Source: Cycas panzhihuaensis
Taxonomy: Eukaryota; Cycadophyta
NCBI GenBank assembly: GCA_023213395.1
Contig: CM041465.1
Span: 141,057,741 to 141,121,740 of the forward strand
DNA: 64,000 nt
Direction of reading: 5' to 3'
The position numbers and the translations under genes are program-made. Position 1 is the first letter of the stretch. Each line of letters starts with the position of its first letter. Below the pieces are notes generated by a model. The model saw nothing but the letters and a program-made list of their open reading frames with translations, ran no database searches and had not been told where the DNA came from. Shown here piece after piece: positions 12,301 through 23,699 of this stretch.

Positions 12301-13567
12301 CATGTCCCCGTCCAACGGCTCCGCAAATAGGTCCTTGAAATAGTCCTTTGGCCGACTCCTTCATATCTTCGTCGAACTAACTTGGTCAGTCATCCCTTTG
12401 AAGCTTGTTGATTACATTGTCGCTCTATGCTTGACAGTAGTCATATGGAAGAATCTGATATTTCTGTCTCCTTCTGCTAACCACAGAGCCCTAGATTTTT
12501 GTCTCCAGTGGATTTCCTCCCTAATGAGGATTTCCTCCAGGGACTCAGTCAGCTCCTTTTCTTCCTTATCCAGCTCTAGAGATCTGCCCAACCGCTCGAT
12601 CTGATCCTCGGTATCTTTCAAGTCTTAGAAAGTCTTCTCCTTTTGGTTATTTATATTTTGAAAAGTTTCCTTGTTCCAGACTTTGACTTTCCTTTTTACC
12701 CAGTCCAACTTCTTGGAAAATCTATACATAGCATGCCCTTCAATATCGATGCTCCACCATTCCTCAATCCTATTTCTAAGATCTGGGTGGCGGAGCCACA
12801 TCAATTCGAATCTGAAAGGGGCCCCGATAAACTTACCCGAATCTGAGAAGTTCATCAAAAGGGGCGAATGATCAGAGCTGATCCTCGGCAAGGCTTCGAG
12901 GGTGAAATCCTTGAAGCATCTCACCCAATCAAAATTGACCGGTATACTGTCGGCTGATTTGAATAAGGTTATTCCCCAGCCTTTTATTGGTCCAGGTGAA
13001 AGAGGCGCCCCTTAGGTTAACATCCTCTAGCCCCCCCAGCTGTAAAAATTCGCTAAAATCACTCATACTAGTAGTCCAGCCCTCAGTGCCCCCTCTCTTG
13101 TCACCAGGACAAAGGGCTGAATTGAAATCGCCCGCCAATAGCCATGGAAGATGGCAGTCCCTGTGGGCTTCAATCAATCTAGCCCAAAGCCTCTTTCTAG
13201 CTTCCTGATGGTTTGGGGCATACACATTAGTGGCAATCCATGTGGTGTTATTGCTTCTACTAGTTAACCGAACCGAAATGAAGGATTCTTCTATAAAAAA
13301 GATTTCACCCAACCATATTGATGGGTTCCACAAAACCATCAGACCCCCCCTACCTTGGGCATAATCCACCTCGATGCCTTCAGCTTGCTTCCAAATTTTG
13401 CTCCTAATCTTAGGTCCATTCTCTTTATTAAGTTTTGTTTCTTGCAGAAATATCAAATCTGGTTGATGTCTTCTTCTCATATCTCTGATGATTCTCTGTT
13501 TTGAAGGGGCATTAAGGCCCCTGATATTCCATGATAGAATTTTCATCGCTTCTTTCTTTATTTCCAA
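9363..13567 (-). pseudogene. LINE ORF2: endonuclease, reverse transcriptase, zinc motif, RNase H
   Basis: ORF2 would encode about 1400 residues. The endonuclease (13567-12625) shows SWNIRGLNAPS, LQETK, AGDFNSAL and SDHSPL, so key catalytic residues remain. RT (12315-11041) shows KAPGPNSFPPGFFQEFW, IDLTKAFDRVSWD and the catalytic FVDD. A zf-RVT region (10560-10150) has CTLC...HIFLEC. RNase H (9850-9363) has NFDGAAKGNPG, HYAEMHA and IEGDFE. Breaks: a frameshift near 12940, TAA at 12625, stops at 12412-12316, TAG at 11611 in GLR-GDP (Q expected), breaks near 11040 and 10563, and a frameshift at a 12-base G run (9772-9783). Confidence 0.95.
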
Positions 13568-13570
13568 ACC

Positions 13571-14913
13571 TCAGCCGCCTCCCCTTTTGGGGGCTCTGCC
13601 ACTTGTCTGGGATCTAAGGGTAGGCCCCTCAAGGAATGATTCTTTTAGAGTTTTCTGCGTACCTAGATCAACTTGGGCAGCCGAATCCTTCTCTCTTTGG
13701 ACTCTAGACGGGGGTCTACCAACCTGCTTCTCAGCACCTACATCCGGCAACTTCTTTTGAGGTGTTTGCAAGGTTGAATCAAGTGTTGCCTGCCCTGATT
13801 CCTCTGGGCAAGGCAAATCCACGTCCCCGTCCCCATCCCTAAGCCCGAGACGGCCTGGACCGACAATCGGCGGGGGGATATCCGTCCCCTTGTCCACCTC
13901 TCTCTCCAGCTGCCTCCGAGGCTTAGGTGAGACATTATGAATCGGCGTAACATCCCCCTTGGGGGGGTGTTCCTCTTCAACTAGGCACTTCGGCTCCCCA
14001 GTAACCTGAGCCGTTTGTGCATCCTCCTCGAGCAACGTGTCCTCCTCGTTTGGATCAAAGCCTGGGTTCAGATAAGAAGCATCCACCGCCTCCGATCGGC
14101 CAGGGCATTCTTGCTCCTCCTCTTTTCCTTCCTCCTTTTGGTTTGGCTCTACTAGATCTTCTTTTGGGGGTTGCATTCCCGGGCACTTTTCGGGCAGGTG
14201 TCCCAAATTCCTACATGTTGAGCATCTGAAATGATCCAACTCATATAGCAAAGGTTGAGCCCAGCTTTCGTTAGGGAGGTCCATCTAGATATCGTCTAAT
14301 AAAGGCTTATCTAACCTCACCAAGGCACAAATTCTGGCGTTAATAAGCCTGCTTCTGTTCTTCGTTGCCGAATCGACTGCTAGGAGGGGGCCTACCGCTT
14401 TCGCGATCCCATTAAAAACCTCCGGGTTCCAATGGTGAAGCGGCAACCCTGGTAGTTGGATCCATATAGGGGCTTGCCTAATTTTTAGAATCGAGGGATC
14501 AAAGCCCCTATGCCATTTCTCCAGATATAAGGCTTTTCTACTGAACATCCAAGGTGCCCTAATCAGTATGCTAGCCATATCTTCATGTGATGCAAATTTG
14601 AATAGCACACAGTCCTTAGGCATGGCTATTACCTCCACATTACTCGTTGTTTTCCATTTTGACCTCGTCCAAACCCTAATGGGCTCCAAACTGATCAGCC
14701 CGACAGGAACCTGCCGACAAGGCAGTTCTCCCACAGTTTCTCTGTTTTTTCGACCAAAGTAAGTGGAATTTTCAGTCTTACTTTATTGTCTTCGTACACC
14801 AGGGTTAAATCAAAGGATACTTCCTCATTTGATTTCAGGACATCTTTATAAGTTTTCCCAGAAGTCGGGTTAGGGCTTTGGTTCTGCTCTAGAAGGTAAG
14901 GATCTTTTTCCAT
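13571..14913 (-). pseudogene. LINE ORF1: DUF4283-like domain and CCHC zinc knuckle
   Basis: ORF1 is the RNA-binding partner of ORF2 in plant L1 elements. It starts with an ATG at 14913. The region at 14734-14285 contains KALYLEKWHRGFDPSILKI, IWIQLPGLPLHHW and LINARICALVRLDKPL, typical of DUF4283. A CX2CX4HX4C knuckle (CSTCRNLGHLPEKC) lies at about 14224-14183, followed by a long acidic, Pro-rich tail. One frameshift lies near 14710 and one in-frame TAG at 14287-14285, where the second LINE copy has TGG (Trp). ORF2 begins four bases after ORF1 ends. Confidence 0.92.
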
Positions 14914-15466
14914 TTTTAATTTATTAACTGGCTAAAAAACTACGGACAGTAGGGCAAACATACCGTTAAATCTGTTTGCAGTTCTTCTAGGATTAACTCC
15001 TCTTTTAGCCGCACTTTTTCCAGAGCCACAAACTGTCTGTCTATAATTTTGAAACTTGGATTCTTTGTAGACTTGCACTCCAAGCAGGATAATCACTCTG
15101 GACTCCAGCCCTAACCTCCACCCCGGGAAGATATGGCGTCCTCTCGTCAAAACAAAAGCCTCACGCAGAACGAAGGGCAGAGCATAGAGAGGAGTGAGGG
15201 CCGCCTCCAGACAAGGGTATCTCTGTCCCAAGGAGGGAAACACCTGGCCGCCAAGCAGTTCCGTACCTTACCCCGCCACCATAGCTCAAACAAGGGATTT
15301 GAATAAAGAATCGAGAGCCCATGGGCCTCAGAAATAGCTCGACGTCCGGCCCCTTCACTTTTCCAAGGACGCCATGGCGTCCAAGACGCCTGGAGCTCAT
15401 CCTCCGTCCCCGCCTGCCGAAAACCCTAGCTGCGAACCTTCAAAGTCTCTCTGCGTCGCTCGAAGC
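14914..15466 (-). promoter_or_regulatory. LINE 5' UTR with probable internal promoter
   Basis: This GC-rich segment lies between the 5' target duplication and ORF1. Plant L1 elements transcribe from an internal promoter here; I see no specific box, so the promoter role is inferred from the family. Open frames in this part are not conserved proteins. Confidence 0.5.
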
Positions 15467-15484
15467 TCATGTACACATCCCATT
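15467..15484. repeat. Target site duplication of LINE (5' side)
   Basis: Exact copy of 9192-9209. On the element strand the duplication begins AATGGG after a C-T, resembling the T|A nick preference of L1 endonucleases. Confidence 0.95.
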
Positions 15485-15905
15485 AGATGAAGAGAAGGCT
15501 TAAGAGATATTATAGGCCATTCATGAGGTGACATATGTATAAATATATACACATATTACTTGATAACTTGAGAGAAGAAAAAATAATTTAGAGATGCTAT
15601 TCGTTTGATATCATAAAGAGGAATTTCTAACTTCAACCTTCTCCTATGGATTTTTTCATACTAAGATTTCCATATATAAATCTATTATCTCTTGTGGTGA
15701 TTCTTGTTACATGCTCATTGATATTATGATGATGTTTATTACTTTATAATATTCATGATATTACTTGATATGCTTATTTTACATACATATTTTTTGTACG
15801 TAATCCTCATGATATAATTAATTCATTATACATGATTAATATACTTTTGCTATGATTATGAGTACATTCCAATATGGTATCATGAGGAAATTCTAAATTA
15901 TTGTA
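15485..15905 (+). repeat. LTR, right part, ending at a primer site
   Basis: Continues the LTR interrupted at 9192. It includes CTTCTCCTATGG and ATTTCCATATATAAATCT, blocks shared in reverse with the LTR at 1346-1871. It ends TTATTGTA directly before the primer site. Confidence 0.65.
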
Positions 15906-15917
15906 TGGTATCAGAGT
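15906..15917 (+). other. Primer binding site (Met-tRNA)
   Basis: TGGTATCAGAGT follows the LTR and shows that this element reads left to right. A similar TGGTATCATGAG lies 35 bases upstream and is probably a decayed duplicate. Confidence 0.75.
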
Positions 15918-18900
15918 TAAAAGACTATGAAAGATCTTATGGAGATTTGTGAATGCAATTTATTAGAGCCATGTTAAGAGTTTGGTTATTTACCTTGTTG
16001 TGAAAGAATGTGTGAGGTAAATTGAAGCCTTTGCAAGAGCTAGTTGAGTGAATAGTTGAGTCAGTATAAAGTAAGCGATAGAACTAGTATACGCTAGTAC
16101 ATGAGCTAATTTTGAGGATAATTTTGATAAACCAAAAACTAATTGTACTAGTGATATATGACCAAGATTCTAGGGAAGATAAAGATGATGAGAGTCACAT
16201 TAAGATGATGATAATAAAATTGATGGGTATGTTGATTATTGAATTTATATGGAAATTTATTTAATCATATGGTACACCTATATTAAGCATGCAAGTATGA
16301 AACAAGCCTATTGAATATGAAGAGATGAGAAGATGTTATTGTTGATTACATTCATCAATGTAAGTCTTCCATCTGTAGAAGTGATTGAGATTTTATGAGA
16401 TTAGACACCTCATTAAATCATAACATGCAATAGTTAGAAGATTAAATAAGAGAAGATATTTCAAGTTCATTAGCAAAGACTTTTGCAAGTGTCCTAGTAT
16501 TAAAGCTAAGGATTCGTTAGCATTTTTGAACCATTTTATAAGCTATTATGAGCATCTCATAATTGAGATTTGCTACTGGAGTGAAGCTAGTATCTTATCA
16601 AAGAATGAAATAGGTATTGTGCCTTTATAATGAAAAACAACAAAGTGGAATTATAACAAGTATGAGAGGTATTTGATAAATAGGTATAAGGCATGTTGGT
16701 AGTAAAGATTGGCAGGTTTGATATGAGTGTTAATAATAATAAAATTAGGGCATAAAATTTTATATAGTGAATATTAACCATAAAACTAGGGTTTTAATGA
16801 AGATTATGAAAGATGGTAGAACCCATTTTGAGGTGATAAATATTGAAGTTTATAGCATGGCATTTATATGTATCCCTCTATCATTATATTATGGAATCTT
16901 GTCCATCCAATACATATAGAAAATATTCAACCATAAACCTCAACCCATGTGCTATTGTTGGGCCCTTCACTACCATCCCAATGTAAGGATATCAACATGT
17001 AATCCTTACTCATAAAATTTCCAAAATTTGTATGCTTTTGATAATATTTTCATCGAATATCCTCTAGTATTAATTAAGCCTTAACAAATAGCTTGATTGA
17101 TGCCTATGGTGTCTAAAAAATAGAAAACTAGTAATTTATGAAGATGATGCATTGTGATTAAATATATATGAATAGCAATAATAAAGGGTTTTATGACAAC
17201 ATGACTTCTTATCTAGTGACCAATTATTTAGAGATTTTTTTTGCTTACAAATAATCTGTGAGACGTGTGTATTTTTGTCATAAAAGGAAAAGCATAATTG
17301 GCACTCTGATTATGCAATAATCTATTATTATTGAAGTCTGACACCATTATTGGAGGACCATCAATCTACCATTATGTAAATCCATTATATATTTCAATGA
17401 ACTTAATCACCTAGCATCATGATGATTCAGATATTTACCCAAAAAATAATGAGTATATTAAATTATTTTATAGAGAAATTTAACTATTGATGAGTTTATT
17501 TGTTATCTAGAATATTACAAGTAAAATATGATCTTATTATTAAAAAACTTGTGTGTTGATTGATGTAACCTGATTGGAATACAATTTGAAATTCATTGGA
17601 ATGGATGGACATCATAATTTCATAAGCTAAAATTAATTCTTTTTGCATTATCAAAACTTGATTAAACTAAATTAGATAAATTTTAAAATCTGTTAAAGCC
17701 CCTTTGACATAAGTGGATGGCTACATGCACTTGCCACATGACCAATGGCCCATTCAGAACTCATTTTCTTAAGCATTATTCATTTTTTAATGACACACTA
17801 ATGCATTTTTAAGTATAACTTTTCACTAGAGTGTTAGATTTAGATGCTATCAATTGTATTGGAAATAGAATTTTGAGATAGCTAAAAGGAATGGTCACAA
17901 GGCATATTTTAGAAATAAGATCATAGAGATTTTAATGGGTAAGGATGAGAAAAGTGATTTTGACCTCATAAAAGATTTATTTTTTGAGTTTTTTTAGATT
18001 TGTTTTGGTACCTTTTGAAGTTTTTAAAGGCTTTAAAGATTATGATGATGAGATTAATGATTGTCAAAGAAAGAAAAAGTAGATTTAGCTTAAAATTGAA
18101 TATATATAAAGGCTTATTAATGATAGTTCAAGACTCAAAACTAATGAAAATTTGATGATGTGAAAAATTAATGATGTGGGTATCTTGATATATATGTTCG
18201 ATATGATTAAAATCCCCTTTGGTACTTATCACATTTGATTTAGTGAAGAGCTTCACTAATCAAATATAATGATCACCTATTTTATTAATGAATCAATAAA
18301 TGATGATTGATGATACCACCTATTCTATATTAATGAAGGGCATAATTTATTTATAATTGATATTGGATAGTTGTTAATAATATTAGTTCCACCTATTTAT
18401 GATACATAGAGAAGAAGTCCCATATATGAATTACTTGGCATATCAAAATCAATTGTTGAAGAGTCAAACTAATATATGATATATGTTTATTAGTGAGAAA
18501 TTTGACTTGTCATGTATAAAAAGAGGTATGGAAACATACTATTTATATTAATTTATTACAACTAGCTTTACTTGTTTAAGTGGTACACTTTATTCCTAGA
18601 GTTAGCATATTTAATTTATTGATTTATTGATGTTGATGATATTTTATTGGTTGTCAAAAGAAAGTTACAAATATAGGTAGATGCATTGTTGGATGTAATA
18701 TACAAGTTATTTTCTTATATATAATTGGCAAGATGAATGAGACTAATCTTATATAACATATAAATTGTATTGTTATTCTTATATGCAAGAGGCAAGACAT
18801 TTATACTACTCCTATACAATATATTAGCCTAACAACTAATGCTATTTTATTTATTAATGAATCATGTACATGAAACACTTCCTAGAGAACTAACAATTAT

Positions 18901-19331
18901 AATAATTGATAACTTATATACTTTAGTAATTGGTTGTTATTTTATATAGACATCAATAATCATTTTTATTTATGATTTTGATGAGATGATAGATTGATAA
19001 TATTGATTGAAAGTAGATTTATAGGTAAAGATATGAACTTGTTGTTGAGGAAACTTCATATAACATGATAAGTAAAATTCATAAAATAAAAATTGTTGTT
19101 TAGTTGATTAATGATTGGTTTACAAGTATTTTATAGTTGGTTGCTCACAGTTAGTTATTAATGACCACAACTGACTATAATTGATTACATTTTAATTACT
19201 TATAAGAAATAAGAATGATATTGATATATTTATAAGTTTTTCAAGTTACATGTGATGTAACTTAATATAAATTAATACAGATTATAGGTTTACAAATTCT
19301 AGTATATCAAGAAATAAAGACATTAAACATT
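15918..19331 (+). other. AT-rich interior of an LTR element, no recognisable coding domain
   Basis: I read all frames for gag, protease, RT, RNase H and integrase motifs and found none. An imperfect inverted repeat at 18233-18265 could fold into a stem of about 15 bp (ATTTGATT...AATCAAAT). This could be a very old internal region or several joined fragments. Confidence 0.4.
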
Positions 19332-19340
19332 AAGGGGGAG
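19332..19340 (+). other. Polypurine tract
   Basis: AAGGGGGAG resembles the tracts before the 3' LTRs at 21511, 43510 and 58613. It suggests an LTR begins at 19341. Confidence 0.55.
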
Positions 19341-20522
19341 TACTAAAATATATAATATTTTTTAATATAGTATCACTGTGAAATTATAAATTCTTATAAT
19401 ATATATAAGATAGGCAATTTAGAGTTGGTAATTACTAGAGAGGGTCAATTATTTCTTATAATCTCTTATACATTATTATGTCTAATATTATTAGATTAGC
19501 AAGTTGTTTATTATTGAAATAATATCTAGGCTAGGCCTTTTCTTATCTCTAATTTAGGTGTATTTAATTTTTATATTATTTAATTATAACATGATTTCTT
19601 TATCATTGAGTTATTATTATTGATTATTTATGTTTAATCAATCAAATGAGTCATATTAATATCATCATATAAGATATTTCTTAGATATACTAAACACTAT
19701 TAATTACATTATAAGGCCATGAGGCAAATTTGTTTAGTACACTTGTATATTACCTTTTATTGTAATTATTAAACAATACCTTTTTGGATATTTATATTCA
19801 TTATTTTTAGGGTATTGAATTAATAAAATTATTATTAATTAATGTTTATAATTTTTTAATATATCATTTAAATCTTTTATATATTTTCATATAGTAAAAT
19901 TCTATGATATATACATCATATGTATTTCATAGAATAATTTATTATAAAAATCATAATAAATGATAATTCAATTTATAAATCTAATTCAAATGCCCTTATA
20001 TATACTAAATTTTTTATTTGAATTTCAAAATGTAGTTATAATTCAATAAAGATTTAATATTGTTAACATATTGATATTTCTACTAAACTATTATTATCTA
20101 GAGAAAGTTATTATAACAAGTCTAAAAGTATCTTATATTATATATCCTACTCAAATAGGTTATGACTATTAGAAAATATTATTTTAAAATAACAACCATA
20201 TATTATATAATTATTGGGTGTAATGCCTAATTATATATATTAACCCTATATAATATATCTCTATTCATTTGTTTATATTTTATATTAGAGGTTGTGGGCC
20301 ACTTAGAGATGTGTGACACCTTTATGTCAACCAATGCGATTCTCTCTCTAGTGGTGAGCAGGTATTATAGGTATATACTCTTCATTATCTCTAATTAAGT
20401 TTTGGCCAATTCTCCACATAAGGTGTTCATGTTATACATACTTCATTTCTCTTGTACTTTATTGTTTATTATTCACTCACTATTAGATGTTTGTTGTATA
20501 GTTTGCATTTCTAATTCCAACA
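19341..20522 (+). repeat. Probable LTR of about 1.18 kb
   Basis: The segment runs from a polypurine tract to a Met-tRNA primer site. It begins TACTAAAAT and ends TAATTCCAACA. If four transitions are allowed, the start becomes TGTTGGAAT, the inverse of the end. It is extremely AT-rich. No second copy is in the window, so this is inferred from the flanking signals only. Confidence 0.4.
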
Positions 20523-20534
20523 TGGTATTAGAGC
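20523..20534 (+). other. Primer binding site (Met-tRNA)
   Basis: TGGTATTAGAGC directly after the CCAACA end of the presumed LTR; one transition from the consensus. Confidence 0.7.
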
Positions 20535-21050
20535 CTAAGGTTTAATCCTTGATGGCACATCATTGTGAATATTTTGTACATGTTATCCTTCATTTTTAAT
20601 TTTTATTTGAGGAAGCTTTTATGCTAGTATTGTGATCTTCCATTGAAAGTTCATTTTAGATTATGAAGAACCAACCTGGTGTATATTTTAAGGGTTTTTT
20701 TTAATGAATATTTGGGGTAATTTTGTCATTTTAAGGGGATACTTATGGATATTAACAGTTATTATATGCTCTATTATTTGTGTTTTCTGAAGCTACGAGA
20801 TATGTTTTGAAGCTACTATAGGTCATCTATTCATGTAGGCCTGATCATCCTACAGAATCAATGTGTCTGCTATTAACATGCATGATTTTTTATGCATATA
20901 TGCAGCTATTATAAAGTAATCTCCTTAGATATCAGTGAGCAAATTGTAATAGAGATGCTTATAGTAGTTAAAGGAGTAATTTTTGGTTATCTAGAAGTTA
21001 AAAATGACTCTATCTTTAAATTTTTTTATAATTATGTAGTTTTCTATGAG
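20535..21050 (+). other. Leader of a plus-strand LTR element, interrupted at 21051
   Basis: Non-coding or decayed DNA after the primer site. The frame at 20892-21176 crosses into the nested LTR and is not a gene. The sequence should continue after 26270, on the far side of the nested element. Confidence 0.4.
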
Positions 21051-21055
21051 GATGT
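21051..21055. repeat. Target site duplication GATGT (left)
   Basis: GATGT recurs at 26266-26270, directly outside the other LTR. Confidence 0.9.
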
Positions 21056-21510
21056 TGTTAGAAATATAATAGACAAGGAGAACAGGTCAGAAGATATAAT
21101 AAACTTCAATATATTCAAAATAACAGTATTGCATCAAATATTCAATACAAATCTATGTAACAATGTAGCAATGTAGATCGATGTTGCACAAATAAACTAT
21201 GAGAGCATGATAACATTGTCTTCAATCCATTGTTGTTGAGAGCATGACAAATATCCTCAAAGGAGGTGGTGTCTAAAGACACCAGGGTTATACACCCTAT
21301 AATATAAATAGTTTTAGAGGAGGAGGGAAACTCCTCAACCCCTCAATTCAAATTAATAATAAAATAATGTAACTTAACTCAAATAAACTAACTCAAATTA
21401 ACATTAACTTACCTTAACTTACCTTAACATATTGAGCATCACATGTCTAAATTGAGGTGCATAATCCCGGTAGGTAAGAGGGAGTTGAGTGATGACATTA
21501 CACTCCAACA
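21056..21510 (-). repeat. 3' LTR (left copy), 455 bp
   Basis: Begins TGTTAGAAATAT and ends CACTCCAACA. Aligned to 25811-26265 there are about 25 mismatches and no indels by hand count, about 23 of them transitions. A TATA-like stretch on the minus strand (CTATTTATATTATAG) lies near 21298-21312. Confidence 0.95.
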
Positions 21511-22267
21511 TTCTCCCCCTTAATGTCAGCACGAACACTTGTATCTTTTCCTTGAACTTATGGAACTTGTACTTGAAAAAAACTTTGAAGTTCTGATCTT
21601 GATATTTATCAACTCTTCTCACTCTTATAGCCACATATGTCTCTTTATCATGGAATGATGTAGAAAAACTATAAGTAGATGAAACTTGATTCAAATATAA
21701 ATGAATAGCTGTAATTTTGACTTTGTCAACTAGAGCATTAAGAGGGTTTTGAACTTGAACTTTTGTAATATTTATGCTTTGAACAACTATCATATCATCA
21801 GGTTCATTCTTTGTCATATCATCAGATTTATTCTTCATTATGTCATAAGATTCATCTTCATTCTCCCCCTCAAATGGAGGATCAAATCCTTGTGCAACAA
21901 GGTGGTCCTGCATTTGATCTGAATCTTCATGGGTGTTATCGCTATGCTTCACCTGTTCTGTCATCTGTCTCACATGCTCATCAAAAATTTCATCAAATAC
22001 ATTGGGGGTATCTCCCCCATAAATGGAAATCAATAAATCTCAAACTGATTTAGAAGTTGTTAAATCACATACCTTTGAAAAAATTTCATCATTCATAGTA
22101 CAAAACAATAAACCTAATGCTTCATTATCCTTTTGAATATATTCTTTAATGATAACATCATAATCATGTTACAAATATTTCCACAAATCATGTTCAATAA
22201 AATAGTTTCTCATAGTGTTATACCATTGTGCAAAATTTTGGCCATCAAAAATAGGAAATCGAGTCAT
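21419..22267 (-). pseudogene. Gag (UBN2/DUF4219-like) of the non-autonomous element
   Basis: From an ATG at 22267, the frame reads FPIFDGQNFAQWYNTMRNYF, the F-DG-NF-W signature of copia gag N-termini, then QKDNEALGLLFCTMNDEIF and LTTSKSV-DLLISIYGGDT. The C-terminal half is acidic and ends with FFKYKFHKFKEK, a block shared with the gags at 43.0-43.5 and 45.8 kb. Two in-frame stops (TAA where Q is expected, TGA where W is expected) break it. The final 30 codons pass through the polypurine tract into the LTR. No CCHC knuckle is visible. Packaging protein by family role. Confidence 0.8.
21511..21524 (-). other. Polypurine tract
   Basis: On the minus strand, CATTAAGGGGGAGAA precedes the 3' LTR. 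It primes plus-strand synthesis and is also read as codons by the gag frame. Confidence 0.85.
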
Positions 22268-23690
22268 TTTATCAAACAACTTTAGTATGTAAAATGAATA
22301 TGCTTTAACAAGTTAAAATATTAATAAATCAATGAATATGATTTCAAATACCCTTTAGAAGGTCAATCAACTAGGCATAATAAGAAAATAATCCTTTTTA
22401 AAAATGATAAAAGAACTTTTTAATATAGGTACACCTTTCAAATAAACTTTGAGATAAAGTGAATATAAGAGCACATATAAAGATCTTTTGCCTTGATAAT
22501 AATGTAAAAGGCTAAAAATAAAATATATAAAAGTATTTTTTACTTTAAAAAAGATAACAATATAAAGAAATTTTTAATAAAAAATTAATATGCTCCTTAA
22601 AAGAAGGTTTAAATGATAACCTTAGGTTTGAGGGATTCAAAAGGATATTAAATGATATCATAATGATATAAAACTTTATGAGTATAAAGATAAACAAAAT
22701 GTAAACCCAACAGAACTAACCGTTCTAAAAATGGGTTCCTAGAAATCACGTTTTAGTGAATTAAAGGTACAAGCCTCATTTTGAGGCTAAACAGGAGCAG
22801 GGGGTTAAAATGCTAACAAAATACTTATAGAATACTATAAGGTGATCAAATATTGTTTATAAAATTGTTCAATGTACTTTCAATTGAAAAATTTTAAAAA
22901 AATATATTTAAAAATGTGTAAAAATAACAGTTTTGAGGTAATAAAGTACCTCTATTTTGAATGATTTAAAAATTAAGAAAAATATATCAAAATGTATAAA
23001 ACATTATGTCAAATCGAAGAGAATTGAGTCAGATTCCCAACAAAACTAACAGAATTAAATTCTGATACAAAATAAAAAAGTTATAGCAAAAATAGTAATA
23101 AGTGTCTTGATGTAAAAATGTTAAGAAATATGCTAAAAACAACTAAATTCCCACTTTTAGCGATTAAAATACTAATGAAAATGAATTTAAAAAATTAAAA
23201 TAAGAAGTGGGTATTGAAGTTTATAGAATTAGATCACTATAGAAGAAGTCCAAGCAGAGAACAATTTACCAGTAATAAATTACAGGCAGTTCTAAAAGTG
23301 ATTTTGTTAAAAGTGTGAAAAAAGCTGAAAATTTGAATATCTGACGTTAAATTGACCGAAATAGGGTCAAATCTACACCAAATTGGTCATATGACTAGTC
23401 AAAATTGGTGTACAGAAAATTTCTGATCTAATGGAGGTGGTTTCATCTAAAACCGATGCTTCAGCAAAGAATTATGGCAAAAAAAATAAGGTCAATAATC
23501 CTATATAAAAATGAAAAATTAGAAAAAATAAAAGGAAAACATTAATTAAAAAATGAAAAACCTCTTTAAGGGTGACTAATGGTCACGTGATGGTGTCTAT
23601 ATGACCAGAGGCCAGAGGAAAACCGGCTAGGGTTTAAAATGTAGATTTATATTAAATACAATTTACCTTTATTAAAAAATAAAACGTTTT
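22268..23690 (-). other. Leader, 3' portion, conserved with the second family member
   Basis: Non-coding DNA between captured block and gag. Stretches such as ACTAGTCATATGACCAATTT (minus strand, near 23395) and ATTCAATTCTGT-like text near 23050 match 41685-41760 and 42020-42060 in the related element, which shows common descent. Confidence 0.65.
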
Positions 23691-23699
23691 AAAAAAAAC

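Larger units (their letters stand above)
9210..15466 (-). mobile_element. Full-length plant L1-type LINE, 6.26 kb
   Basis: On the minus strand, in order: a GC-rich 5' UTR (15466 to 14914), ORF1 (14913 to 13571), ORF2 (13567 to 9363), a short 3' UTR and a poly(A) tail seen as a T run at 9210-9219. Exact 18-bp target duplications flank it. It lies inside an LTR (9095-15905). Length and order are normal for plant L1 elements, so it is not 5'-truncated. ORF1 and ORF2 both carry frameshifts and stops, so it is immobile now. Its GC content is clearly higher than its AT-rich neighbours, consistent with a comparatively recent insertion. Confidence 0.95.

Noticed and set aside
9342-14229. Plus-strand open frames across the LINE
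   Set aside because: Shadows of ORF1 and ORF2 on the opposite strand; no independent motifs.
14932-15400. Two 79-103 codon frames in the LINE 5' UTR
   Set aside because: High GC lowers stop frequency here; frames overlap each other, have no counterpart in the second LINE and no known motif.
18233-18265. Inverted repeat as a terminator or MITE
   Set aside because: A single short stem without flanking duplication; chance palindromes are frequent in AT-rich DNA.
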